Origin: Beijerinckiaceae bacterium
GTDB lineage: Bacteria > Pseudomonadota > Alphaproteobacteria > Rhizobiales > Beijerinckiaceae
Direction of reading: 5' to 3'
Length of the DNA: 64,000 bases
Assembly (NCBI GenBank): GCA_021324915.1
Contig: JAJPIC010000023.1
Span: 1-64,000 of the forward strand
In this document: positions 52,505 to 61,118 of the stretch, piece after piece
Position numbering within the stretch: position 1 is the first letter of the stretch
Layout of the letters: each line of letters begins with the position of its first letter
Position numbers and translations under genes: made by a program
The notes under the pieces: generated by a model
The model's input: only the letters and a program-made list of their open reading frames with translations
What the model was told of the DNA's origin: nothing
The model's database searches: none

Positions 52505-53592
52505 CAACCATCCTCCGTGTTGAGGAGAGCCAAAGCTCCGAGCAAACTTCCGACAACCGCAGGCGACCAGGCGGCCACCGGCGTGCTCAAGACGCCGGAG
52601 CCGCCGAGATCGGCAACCATTTTCGTCAACAGATAGAGCACGAAGCCGGCGCCAAGGCCACCGCCAACCATCTGGCCGATCCCGCCAAATCGGAAAAATC
52701 TTAATGAAAAGGCAGCGGCGATCAAAACCATGGCGACGAGCAGCAGCGGCCTTGCCAAGAGCGTCTGATACTGCAGCCGGAAGCCGGTCGAATCGAGGCC
52801 GGCCGTGTCGCTCTCTTCGCGCAGGCGCGGCAGCGACCAGAAGGGAACGGAATCGGGCGTGAGGAAATTCTCGCCCAACCTGTCCGGCGAGAGATCGGTG
52901 GCGAGCATGTAGGTGTTGACTTGCCGGGCTTCCTCGCCGGGCGTCGAGATTTCGGCGTTCTCCAGCTCCCAAACCCCCGGCAGGAGCACGGCGTGCTTGG
53001 CCTCTACGCGCTCTTCGAAGCGCCCGTCCGGCTCGTAAACATAGGCGGTAACCGAGGTGAGCTGGGTTCCCGCACCGGAGGCGTGAGCGGCGCGCAGAAT
53101 CGCTTCGCCGTCGACGCTCTTCTGGCGGATCCAGAGCGTGGTATCGCCCTTATCCTGGCCGCTGCGTCCGAAGAGCCTCGTCTCGATCGCGTCGGCATGC
53201 TGCTTCATAACGGCTGACAGCGGGTTGAACAGAGTGACGGAGAGGATTCCGATGAGGAGGGCGATGCCGACTGGCGGCACCAGGAATTGCCAGACCGAGA
53301 CGCCGGCCGCGCGCGCCACGATGAGTTCGAGTTTGCGGGTCAGATCGAGGAAGGCCATCATCGTGCCGAAGAGCACGCAAAAGGGCAGGATCTGCTCGGC
53401 GACGGAAGGCGTGCGCAGCAGCGACAGAACCGCGACGAAACCGGCGGTGACGCCCTGCATGCCATTGCAGCGGCGCAGCATTTCGACGAAATCGAAGACA
53501 TAGACCATGCCGACGATTCCGGCGAAGACCGTCATGATGGTCTTGAAAAAGCGCAGCGACAAATAGCGGCCGAGGATCGAGTCGATCATCAT
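52504..53592 (-). CDS. lptG: LPS export permease LptG
   Basis: A 362-residue inner membrane protein of the LptB2FG transporter. Six helices are visible, three before and three after a large periplasmic beta-jellyroll (about 120-270, ending TPDSVPFWSLPRLREE). The C-terminus LGGSGVLSTPVAAWSPAVVGSLLGALALLNTEDG is the LptG rather than LptF form. It starts with two Met codons (53592, 53589). lptF, normally directly upstream, is missing; this gene is the first of the operon here. Confidence 0.95.
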   Translation of the reverse strand: MMIDSILGRYLSLRFFKTIMTVFAGIVGMVYVFDFVEMLRRCNGMQGVTAGFVAVLSLLRTPSVAEQILPFCVLFGTMMAFLDLTRKLELIVARAAGVSVWQFLVPPVGIALLIGILSVTLFNPLSAVMKQHADAIETRLFGRSGQDKGDTTLWIRQKSVDGEAILRAAHASGAGTQLTSVTAYVYEPDGRFEERVEAKHAVLLPGVWELENAEISTPGEEARQVNTYMLATDLSPDRLGENFLTPDSVPFWSLPRLREESDTAGLDSTGFRLQYQTLLARPLLLVAMVLIAAAFSLRFFRFGGIGQMVGGGLGAGFVLYLLTKMVADLGGSGVLSTPVAAWSPAVVGSLLGALALLNTEDG

Positions 53593-54190
53593 GACGCCCC
53601 TCGCTGAGGTCTCGGCAAGTCATGTGCCGGCTCGGAGGGAGCTTTGCGACCGCGACTCGTATTGGGCTCGACCAACGGCATGACGCTTCCGTAGAGGGTA
53701 GGCCGACCGGTCCCACAGGTCTGGTCTGCAGGTTGCATGCGTTATGCGCCGCGCAGATCCGCCTCCGCGACCTCCAACTTCCGGCTCGAGCGGAATCCCC
53801 TTAGGCGCGCTTCCGGACCGCCTGAATCGGTCGGCCGCTGAAGCTCACCTTTCGCTACCTATTCCGAGCTATAGGTGCAAGCGGGTACGGGCTTTTTGAG
53901 GGCAAAGCCCACGCGATGCCGAGGCCCCCGTGGCCCGGACGTCACGCCGCGATTGACCGGCTTGCACAAATCGGTGAAGTCCACAATTCACATCTTGGCC
54001 CGGTGATTTACCCGCCTGTGCGAAATCTCTGCTGGATTACCCGCGGCTTCACCCAATATTCGGCAAGGGCACGGCGTGCGTGCCCGAATTGGCGAATTTG
54101 CTAGCCGTTCGGCTTTGAGCGGTGCTATCCGGCTCACGCGCGATCGCCGCGCGTGAGCCTCTGGCTGATCCGCTCCAGAAAGAGAGAGAA
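53593..54190. other. Intergenic region between lptG and pepA, where lptF would be expected
   Basis: About 600 bases without a supported gene. All frames were read: the leftward frame touching the lptG start is at most 49 residues long and shows no membrane segment or LptF likeness. The region holds divergent promoters for lptG and pepA, a GGGCAC/GTGCCC inverted repeat near 54068-54086 and a strong hairpin at 54131-54159. Confidence 0.6.
54131..54159 (+). promoter_or_regulatory. 12-bp perfect hairpin in the pepA leader
   Basis: GGCTCACGCGCG (54131-54142) and CGCGCGTGAGCC (54148-54159) enclose ATCGC. It ends 31 bases before the pepA ATG and has no U-tract. It could be a protein-binding palindrome, a message-stabilising stem or a leftover terminator; sequence alone does not decide. 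Confidence 0.7.
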
Positions 54191-55768
54191 ATGTCGCAGC
54201 CCGTGAAAATCGATTTCGTTCCTCTGGATTCGGTGAGCGTTCAGGCCCCGCCCGCCGGCAAGCGCGGCAAGAACAAGGCCCCGCAGACGCTCGTGCTCTT
54301 CATGGGCCAGGATTTCAATTTCGGCGAAGCGACCCGCAAACTGATCGGCGATGAAGGTGAGGCCTTGATCAAGCGCGCCGCGGCAGCCGCCAAGTTCAAA
54401 GGCAAGCCATCGAGCGCGCTCGACCTTATCGCGCCTGCGGGGATAGGTTTCGAGCGACTGCTGGTCATCGGCACGGGTCCGGTCGGCGACGATGCGAAGA
54501 AGAAGGACCGCGAGTCCGACTCAAGGCCGGAGGATCATCTCGCGCTCGGCGGCTTCGTGATGAGCAAGATCGGCGCTGGCTCTCACGCGACAATCTTTTT
54601 CGATCTCCCGCGCGCGCCGAGAGAGCCTTCCTCAGCCGCGGCCGAGCTCGTCGAAGGTATCAAGCTGCGCGATTACAAATTCGACCTGTACAAGACCAAG
54701 AAGAAGGACGAGGAGGAAAGCGAGCCCGCCGAAATCGCCATTGCGGTCGAAGATCCGGCGGCTGCGCGGCGCGAGGCCAAGTCCCGCGATGCGGTCGCAG
54801 AAGGGGTCAACCTCGCTCGCACGCTCGTCAACGAGCCCGCCAACGTGCTTTATCCGGAGGAATTCGCCAGGCGCGCGCAGGAGCTCGAAAAGCTCGGCGT
54901 CGAGGTCAAAGTGCTCGACGTCGCCGCCATGAAAGAGCTCGGCATGGGCGCGCTGCTCGCGGTCGGCCAAGGTTCCGATCGCGAAAGCCGCTTTGTCGTC
55001 ATGCGCTGGCGCGGCGGCGACAAGAAGGAGGGAAAATCGAAACCCATCGCCTTCATCGGCAAGGGCGTATGTTTCGATACCGGCGGGATTTCGATCAAGC
55101 CGGCCGCCGGCATGGAGGACATGAAGGGCGATATGGCGGGCGCCGCCTGCGTCGTCGGCCTCATGCATGCGCTTGCCGCCCGCAAGGCCAAGGTCGATGC
55201 GATCGGCGCCATCGGCATTGTCGAGAACATGCCGGGGCCGAATGCGCAGCGCCCCGGCGACATCATCAAATCCATGTCCGGCCAGACGATCGAAGTCATC
55301 AATACGGATGCCGAAGGCCGGCTCGTGCTCGCCGACGTGCTCTGGTACGTGCAGGACAAGTTCAAGCCGCAATTCATGATCGACCTCGCAACGCTGACCG
55401 GCGCCGTGATGGTGGCGCTCGGCCAGGAACATGCGGGGCTGTTCTCGAACGATGACACGCTCGCCGAGCGGATCACCGAGGCCGGCAAGGAGACGAACGA
55501 GAAGGTCTGGCGCCTTCCGCTGGGCCCGGCCTACGACAAGCTCATCGATTCCAAATTCGCCGACATGAAGAACACGGGCGGCCGGCATGGCGGCTCGATC
55601 ACCGCCGCGCAATTCCTGCAGCGCTTCGTCAATGGCACGCCATGGGCGCATCTCGATATTGCCGGAACAGGCATGAATTCGCCGGCGAACGACATCAATC
55701 AGAGCTGGGGCTCGGGATTCGGCGTGCGTCTGCTCGACCGGCTCGTCTCGGAATATTACGAGGGCTGA
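54191..55768 (+). CDS. pepA: Leucyl aminopeptidase
   Basis: A 525-residue M17 aminopeptidase, a hexameric two-metal enzyme removing N-terminal residues; PepA homologues also bind DNA. The family blocks are present: [27 protein letters not shown] with the catalytic Lys, and [14 protein letters not shown] at about 371-384. The N-terminal macro-like domain is longer than usual, with a Lys/Glu-rich linker ([14 protein letters not shown]) near 180. AGAGAGAGAA precedes the ATG at 54191. It is followed by holC after 11 bases. Confidence 0.97.
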   Translation: MSQPVKIDFVPLDSVSVQAPPAGKRGKNKAPQTLVLFMGQDFNFGEATRKLIGDEGEALIKRAAAAAKFKGKPSSALDLIAPAGIGFERLLVIGTGPVGDDAKKKDRESDSRPEDHLALGGFVMSKIGAGSHATIFFDLPRAPREPSSAAAELVEGIKLRDYKFDLYKTKKKDEEESEPAEIAIAVEDPAAARREAKSRDAVAEGVNLARTLVNEPANVLYPEEFARRAQELEKLGVEVKVLDVAAMKELGMGALLAVGQGSDRESRFVVMRWRGGDKKEGKSKPIAFIGKGVCFDTGGISIKPAAGMEDMKGDMAGAACVVGLMHALAARKAKVDAIGAIGIVENMPGPNAQRPGDIIKSMSGQTIEVINTDAEGRLVLADVLWYVQDKFKPQFMIDLATLTGAVMVALGQEHAGLFSNDDTLAERITEAGKETNEKVWRLPLGPAYDKLIDSKFADMKNTGGRHGGSITAAQFLQRFVNGTPWAHLDIAGTGMNSPANDINQSWGSGFGVRLLDRLVSEYYEG

Positions 55769-55779
55769 ACCCAAGGAAG

Positions 55780-56229
55780 ATGGAGATCGCATTCTACCAT
55801 CTTCAAAATCAGACGCTCGAGCGGGCTCTGCCGCCGCTCATCGAAGATTGGCTCGCGCAAGGATCGCGCATCGTCGTGCAGGCCGGGAGCGAGGAGCGGC
55901 TCGACGCGCTCGACGAGGCTCTCTGGACCTACAACGATGCGAGCTTTCTGCCGCACGGGCGCGCGCGCGACGGCGATGCCGAGATGCAGCCTGTGTTTCT
56001 GACGACGGATGCCGGCAATCCGAACGGCGCCAAACTGCGTGTGCTGTTCGACGGTGCCGATGTCACCGGCGCACTCGGCGGCGATTACGAGCGGCTGATC
56101 CTCGTCTTCGATGGCAATGATGCCGATCAACTGCAGGCCGCCCGCGCGCAGTGGAAGCGGCTGAAAGAGCAGGGCCTTGCGCTCTCCTATTGGAACCAGG
56201 GCGCGCACGGCTGGGAGCGGCGGGGGTAA
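55780..56229 (+). CDS. holC: DNA polymerase III chi subunit
   Basis: A 149-residue HolC: MEIAFYHLQNQTLERALPPLIEDWLAQGSRIVVQAGSEERLDALDEALWTYNDASFLPHG is the typical first half, with ERLILVFDGNDADQLQAARAQWKRLKEQG in the second. Chi links the clamp-loader complex to single-strand binding protein. The pepA-holC pairing is conserved in alphaproteobacteria, confirming identity; the gene starts 11 bases after pepA. Confidence 0.95.
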   Translation: MEIAFYHLQNQTLERALPPLIEDWLAQGSRIVVQAGSEERLDALDEALWTYNDASFLPHGRARDGDAEMQPVFLTTDAGNPNGAKLRVLFDGADVTGALGGDYERLILVFDGNDADQLQAARAQWKRLKEQGLALSYWNQGAHGWERRG

Positions 56230-56282
56230 TTATAGACTAGGGGACGTGCAGCCGGCGAATGATTCGTGCCTAGCGGCGAGCC

Positions 56283-57791
56283 TCACTCCGGCGGGAGCGG
56301 CGGAACGCCGGCCGGGGGAGGAGGCGGAGGGCCGATTGCAACCGCCGTATCGGCGATCTCCCAGCCCCCGCCGAGCGCGCGGTAAAGCGTGACGAGATCG
56401 ACCGCAATCTGCGTGTCGCTGTCGGCGAGATCGTTCTCGCTCTGCAGGAGCTGCGTTTGCGCCGCGATGACGTTCAAGAAATCCACGGCGCCCTGCGTAT
56501 AGCGCTGTCGTGCCGCATCGAGCGCGATCTTGTTCTGATCGACGGCCTTGGCGAGCTCGGCGCGCCGGTGTTGCGCTTCGCTGAAGGCCGTCAAAGCGTC
56601 GTCGACCTCCCGCCAGGCCTGCAGCACGGTTCTTTGGAAGGCGATGGCCGCCTCGCGCTGCTCGGATTCGCGCAGGACCAAATTGCCGTGCAATTGTCCG
56701 CCTTCGAAAATCGGAAGAGAGACCGATGGGCCGAGCGTATAGGCGATGGAATTCGGCGTGAAGAGATTGGCGAGATGCAGGCTCTCGACATTCAGGTTTC
56801 CATTCAAGGTGACGTCCGGATAGAAATTGGCGACGGCGACGCCCGTTTGCGCGGTCGCTTCGTGGAGGCGCGCCTCCGCCTCGCGCACATCCGGGCGGCG
56901 GCGGATCAAAGTCGCCGGCAGGCCGATGGGAATGCGCCGCGGAATGTGCGGCATTAATCCAGATCCGTGCAATTCGCCATCGAGCGCATGCGGCGTCTCG
57001 CCGAGCAAATATCCTTCAGCATTGATGAGCGCGGCTTCTTCGGTGCGCAGCGGCGGCAGAGTGGCGGCGATCGTCGCCTGTTGCGCGCGCGCTTGCGCAA
57101 GGTCGAGCGTCGTCGCAACGCCGTTGCCGAACCGCGCTTGGACGAGGTCGACATTTTCTTTGGCGAGCTCGAGATTGCGCGCCGCGATCTCGAGCCGCAC
57201 CTGCGTGCCGCGCAATTGCATATAGGTTTGCGCAAGTTCGGCGAGCGAAGCGAGCGCCACCGCGTGCCGGTTTTCGATGGCGGCCAATGTCGCTGCGTCC
57301 GCCGCCTCGACCGCGCGCCTGATGCGGCCGAAGAAATCCAATTCCCAGGACGAGTTCAGGCTGTCCTGAAAGAGCCCGTAAGTGGCGGGCGCGCCCGGGG
57401 CCGGCGTCAGGAGGGACAGCGTGCCGTTGAGGCTCTGCCGGTTGTACGTATCCTGCGCTTGGCCGCCGACATGGGGCAGACCTTGAGAATAGGCGATCTG
57501 TCTTTGCGCAACGCCTTGGATGACGCGTTCGGCCGCGCTTTTGAGATCGAGGTTTTGCGCTGCGAGCCTATCGACGAGCGAAGAAAGCTCGCGGTCGTGA
57601 AAGCTCTTCCACCAGTCGACCTCGACCGAGCCGGGGACGGTCCGGCTTGTGACGTCTGCCGGCGCCGGCTCCCAGCGCGCCGGGACGGTGCCGACCGGCG
57701 GTCCCAAATAATCGGGGCCGGCCAGACATCCGCCGAGGGCAAGGGCCGGCATGGCGCCGGCGAGGCGCGCCGCGAGAGCGAACACCCGCAT
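56283..57791 (-). CDS. NodT-type outer membrane efflux lipoprotein
   Basis: A 502-residue TolC-like channel. The signal ends in a lipobox ALGGC with lipidated Cys22. Two long helical repeats follow (SSLVDRLAAQNLDLKSAAERVIQ and LARAQQATIAATLPPL; later RESEQREAAIAFQRTVLQAWREVDDALTAF), and IGLPATLIRRRPDVREAEARLHEATA is the NodT/CusC family block. The C-terminal tail is Pro-rich. It begins three bases after the adaptor stop and forms the outer membrane part of the efflux set. Confidence 0.95.
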   Translation of the reverse strand: MRVFALAARLAGAMPALALGGCLAGPDYLGPPVGTVPARWEPAPADVTSRTVPGSVEVDWWKSFHDRELSSLVDRLAAQNLDLKSAAERVIQGVAQRQIAYSQGLPHVGGQAQDTYNRQSLNGTLSLLTPAPGAPATYGLFQDSLNSSWELDFFGRIRRAVEAADAATLAAIENRHAVALASLAELAQTYMQLRGTQVRLEIAARNLELAKENVDLVQARFGNGVATTLDLAQARAQQATIAATLPPLRTEEAALINAEGYLLGETPHALDGELHGSGLMPHIPRRIPIGLPATLIRRRPDVREAEARLHEATAQTGVAVANFYPDVTLNGNLNVESLHLANLFTPNSIAYTLGPSVSLPIFEGGQLHGNLVLRESEQREAAIAFQRTVLQAWREVDDALTAFSEAQHRRAELAKAVDQNKIALDAARQRYTQGAVDFLNVIAAQTQLLQSENDLADSDTQIAVDLVTLYRALGGGWEIADTAVAIGPPPPPPAGVPPLPPE

Positions 57792-57793
57792 GA

Positions 57794-58969
57794 TCAGTGC
57801 CTCGTCACGCGCTGCCTCGACCTCATCTGTTCGTCCACGACATTCTCAAGTCCCGTATGGATGGTGGTCTCCACCGAAAAGCCGACGCGCAGGAGCTTTG
57901 CGAGGGGCTGACCTGGCGTCAGGACGATCTTAACTGGCAGGCGCTGCACAATCTTCGTAAAATTTCCTGTGGCGTTGTTGGGCGGAATCGGGGAGAAGGA
58001 CGCGCCCGAAGCCGGCGGGACGCTATCGACCTTTCCTTTCAGGTCGATGTCATAAGCGTCGACGTGAATGGTCGCCGGCTGGCCGCTGCGGACGTGAACG
58101 AGGTCCACCTCGCGATAATTCGCCTCGATATAGACGCGGTCGAGCGGCACGACCGTCATGAGGGTCGTACCGGGACCGACGTAATTTCCGACCTCCACCG
58201 ATCTTTCGCCCACCATTCCGTCGAGCGGCGAGAGGATCCGCGTATAGGAGAGTTCGAGCTTGGCGCGGTCGAGCTGTGCCTGATCGGATTTCACATTCGC
58301 CTCCGCGGCGGATTTTTGCGCTTTCTGCACGTCCAATTCTTTGACCGCGGCGTCAACCGATGCTTTGGCGCTATCCACGGCCGCTTGATCTTGATGCAGC
58401 GTGCTCTCGGCGTCCTGATGCTGTTGCACGGTGCCGGCGCCGGTCGCAGCAAGATTGCCGTAGCGCTGCGCATTGGCGCGCGAGAGCGCAAGTTTTGCCG
58501 AAGCTGCGGCAAGTCCGGCGCGCTGTTCTTCGATCAGCGCCGGCTGGCGGGCCAAAGTGGCGGCTATTTCGGAAAGCCGGGCCTGATCGCGGGCGAGCGC
58601 CGCTTCGGCGCCGGCCACCGCCGTCTCGTAATCGCGCGGGTCCAATGTGGCGAGAACTTCTCCCGCGTTCACCTCCTGATTGTCCTCGACCGGGACAGTC
58701 GCGACCTGGCCGGAGATCCGCGGCGCAATCGCTGCATAATGGACCCGGACATAGGCATCATCCGTCCAGACGTCCGGCCGCGGGCGGAAGATGTAATAGA
58801 GCACGGCCGCGGAGAATGCCGCGGCAATCAAGCCGGCAAGGAGGAAGGGCCAGACCGGCCGGTTCTCGCTCTCCTGCTTCTCTTTTCCGTCCTGCTGCGG
58901 CCGTTTTGGCTCCTCGGTCTTCGTCTTTTTCTGTTCGGCCGCATGTTCGGAGGTCGCCGCCTCGTCCAA
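57794..58969 (-). CDS. EmrA-like membrane fusion protein
   Basis: A 391-residue HlyD-family adaptor with a Lys/Glu/Gln-rich cytoplasmic head (40 residues), one membrane helix (FLLAGLIAAAFSAAVLYYI, about 43-61), the first lipoyl half (SGQVATVPVEDNQEVNAGEVLATLD), a long helical hairpin (about 110-220) and the barrel part with RILSPLDGMVGERSVEVGNYV and VYIEANYREVDL. It links the MFS pump to the NodT channel. It starts 12 bases after the pump gene's stop. Confidence 0.95.
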   Translation of the reverse strand: MDEAATSEHAAEQKKTKTEEPKRPQQDGKEKQESENRPVWPFLLAGLIAAAFSAAVLYYIFRPRPDVWTDDAYVRVHYAAIAPRISGQVATVPVEDNQEVNAGEVLATLDPRDYETAVAGAEAALARDQARLSEIAATLARQPALIEEQRAGLAAASAKLALSRANAQRYGNLAATGAGTVQQHQDAESTLHQDQAAVDSAKASVDAAVKELDVQKAQKSAAEANVKSDQAQLDRAKLELSYTRILSPLDGMVGERSVEVGNYVGPGTTLMTVVPLDRVYIEANYREVDLVHVRSGQPATIHVDAYDIDLKGKVDSVPPASGASFSPIPPNNATGNFTKIVQRLPVKIVLTPGQPLAKLLRVGFSVETTIHTGLENVVDEQMRSRQRVTRH

Positions 58970-58980
58970 CGCTCAGACTC

Positions 58981-60531
58981 CTAGTGCTGCGCAAGCTCGA
59001 TGCGCGGCGGCAGGCTCCTTCGGGGAAGCACGAGGACCACCGCCATCAGGCAAAGGATCAATCCTCCCAAAATCAGGAACGTATCGCTTGTTGTCAGGGT
59101 CGCGACCTGCTGATGCACGGCGCGGCTCAGCATTTCGAGCGCATTCGGCACGCGCGGCCGTCCGTCCGGCAACAAGGGCGGCAGATTATGCGGCAGCACG
59201 CCATTGCCTTGGATCACCTGCCAACGCTCCAGCCCGACCTGATCGACGATCCGGTTGGAATGGAGCGCGCCGCGCCACCGGCCGATGAGCTGGAAAAGCC
59301 AGATGCCGGTCGCCTCGGCAAGCGCGCGCGGCGTATTGACGAGCGCCGACGCAAAGGGCCCGTCCGAGGGGTCCGGCACCGAATTGGTCGCCATCAGCAG
59401 GAGCGACATGATGACCATGGGCTGGCCCACGGCCTGGAACGCCTGCCAGAAATAAAATTGGTCGCGATTCCAATAAGGCGTCAGGAATGCCGAGCCGATG
59501 CAGGAGGCAAGCATCAATGCGAGCCCGACGAGCGTGACCCAGCGGGAATCGACCTGGGGGCGGTTGAGAAGCGGCGACATGGCGGGAAGGAGAACGAGCT
59601 GCGAGGCGGCGATCTCGAGCGTGACGAGGTGCGCCTGCAGCGGCCTGTAGCCGGCGACCTGTTGGAGGAATTGCAACGGGACAGTGGTGCTGGCCTGGCT
59701 GACGATGATGAAGGTGAAGAGCGCAATGCCGCCATAGGCGAGATTGCGCCGGCCGAGCATCTGGAGCCTGAAGAGCGGCCAGGGGTGAAACCATTCGTTG
59801 AGCAGAAGCAGCGGAATGGAGACGGCGCTGATCAAAGCGAGGATGGAGATGAATTTCGAATTGAACCAGTCCATCCTGTCTCCTTGGAAGAGCATGGTGC
59901 TCAGCGCGCCCGTTCCGATGACGAGCAGCAAGAGGCCGCGCCAATCGAGAAGCTCGAGGGGACGATAATTCGGCTCGTCCTGCGGCAGGCCGTACCAGGC
60001 GCAAGCGGCCGCGAGCGCACAGAGCGGCACGGCTTCGAAAAAGATGAAGCGCCAATTCACGAGGTCGGTCCAAAGCGCGGCGAGGGTCGTGGCGAGCGCC
60101 GGCGTAAAGGTCGCGGTCAGCGCATAAATGGCGAGACCGTAGAGGCGGATGTCCGGCGTGAGAATGCGCACAGCGGCCGTCATCAGAAGCGGAATGAGGA
60201 GGCCGCCCGAGAAGCCTTGCAGGCATCTCAGCACGTAAAGCGCTTCGAGATTTGGGCTCAGCGGGACGAGCACGCTCGTAATTGCGCAGAGCGCGATCCC
60301 GAAGACGCTCCAGCGCCGCAAGGTCAACGCCGGCACGATCCAGGGCGAGATCGCCATGCCGATCGTCTCGCCTGAGATGTAGAGGCTTTGAATCCAGGTG
60401 CCGGGGTCGTAGCTGATCCCCATTGCGCCGCGAATGTCGGCAAGCGCAATATTCGGCACTTGGTCATTGATCTCGGACGTGATCGCGGCCAGCAAGACAC
60501 CGCCAAGCCCGATCAGCGGCTTGATCTCCAC
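58981..60531 (-). CDS. DHA2-family MFS multidrug exporter (EmrB-like)
   Basis: A 516-residue proton-driven pump with about 14 membrane helices. Early features are TSEINDQVPNIALADIRGAMG, the typical D-x-TIVNVALP-like first helix in altered form, and LRCLQGFSGGLLIPLLM (motif C region). The long frame upstream is not coding; GTG at 60531 is chosen, with GGAG eight bases before it and the protein beginning VEIKPLIGLGGVLLAAITSE. First gene of the pump-adaptor-channel operon; substrate unknown, and no linked regulator is seen. Confidence 0.92.
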   Translation of the reverse strand: MEIKPLIGLGGVLLAAITSEINDQVPNIALADIRGAMGISYDPGTWIQSLYISGETIGMAISPWIVPALTLRRWSVFGIALCAITSVLVPLSPNLEALYVLRCLQGFSGGLLIPLLMTAAVRILTPDIRLYGLAIYALTATFTPALATTLAALWTDLVNWRFIFFEAVPLCALAAACAWYGLPQDEPNYRPLELLDWRGLLLLVIGTGALSTMLFQGDRMDWFNSKFISILALISAVSIPLLLLNEWFHPWPLFRLQMLGRRNLAYGGIALFTFIIVSQASTTVPLQFLQQVAGYRPLQAHLVTLEIAASQLVLLPAMSPLLNRPQVDSRWVTLVGLALMLASCIGSAFLTPYWNRDQFYFWQAFQAVGQPMVIMSLLLMATNSVPDPSDGPFASALVNTPRALAEATGIWLFQLIGRWRGALHSNRIVDQVGLERWQVIQGNGVLPHNLPPLLPDGRPRVPNALEMLSRAVHQQVATLTTSDTFLILGGLILCLMAVVLVLPRRSLPPRIELAQH

Positions 60532-60687
60532 TTCACGCGCTCCGCGAAGCTCGAGCCCGTTCTGACGCCGGAGCGTCACAGCGCGGCCAACTCCGCCCAA
60601 GGCGGTGCGTTCCGAAGACGCTAAGCCCCTCAGTACGCTGGACTTGCCGACAAGCCCCCGCCATAGAGGACGAAAGAGGAGATTTGC

Positions 60688-61086
60688 ATGCTTCCCGACG
60701 TGCGCGCCGTCGTCGCCATCGGCCTGCGTGGCCAGTTCGGCCTCAACGGACATTTGCCTTGGCAGGGTCGCAAGGATCGCGAATTCGTGGCCGACGTCGA
60801 GCGCTTCTTCGAACTGACGCGCGGCCATGTGCTCATAATGGGGCATCGCACCTATATTTCGGTGCCGAAATTCGCGTTCGAAGATCGCACCATCGTCGAG
60901 ATTCACCGCAACGAAAGGCCCGAAGAAGTGCTCGCCCGATTTCCGGGGCGGGTGGTTTTCATCGGCGGTGGCCCGCCGGTCTATGCGGCTTACGCCAGAT
61001 TCGTAAGGCTCTGGGACATCAATCGCCTGCCTTATGATGGCGAGGCGGACCGCTGGTTCGATCCGGCCTGGCTGGTCGCCAACTAG
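60688..61086 (+). CDS. Dihydrofolate reductase, short form
   Basis: A 132-residue DHFR-fold protein. NADPH and folate features are GLRGQFGLNGHLPW (14-25), the catalytic acid Asp36 (VADVERFFELTRG), the IMGHRTY motif (50-56) and the GGGPPVYAAY loop. It is some 25-30 residues shorter than typical FolA. A thyA gene is not beside it. AGGAG stands seven bases before the ATG. It may be the main folA or a paralogue; it is divergent from the efflux operon. Confidence 0.8.
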   Translation: MLPDVRAVVAIGLRGQFGLNGHLPWQGRKDREFVADVERFFELTRGHVLIMGHRTYISVPKFAFEDRTIVEIHRNERPEEVLARFPGRVVFIGGGPPVYAAYARFVRLWDINRLPYDGEADRWFDPAWLVAN

Positions 61087-61118
61087 AGCTCGGCCCCTTT
61101 GTTGATCGCTCCGGCGAA

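Noticed and set aside
52505-52972. Longer LptD starting at 52972
   Set aside because: That part is a shadow of lptG; the ATG at 52504 overlaps the lptG stop in the usual ATGA manner.
53593-53741. Short leftward frame MQPADQTCGTG ending at the lptG start, as a possible lptF tail
   Set aside because: It has no membrane segment and no LptF motif, and an in-frame TAA lies directly before it.
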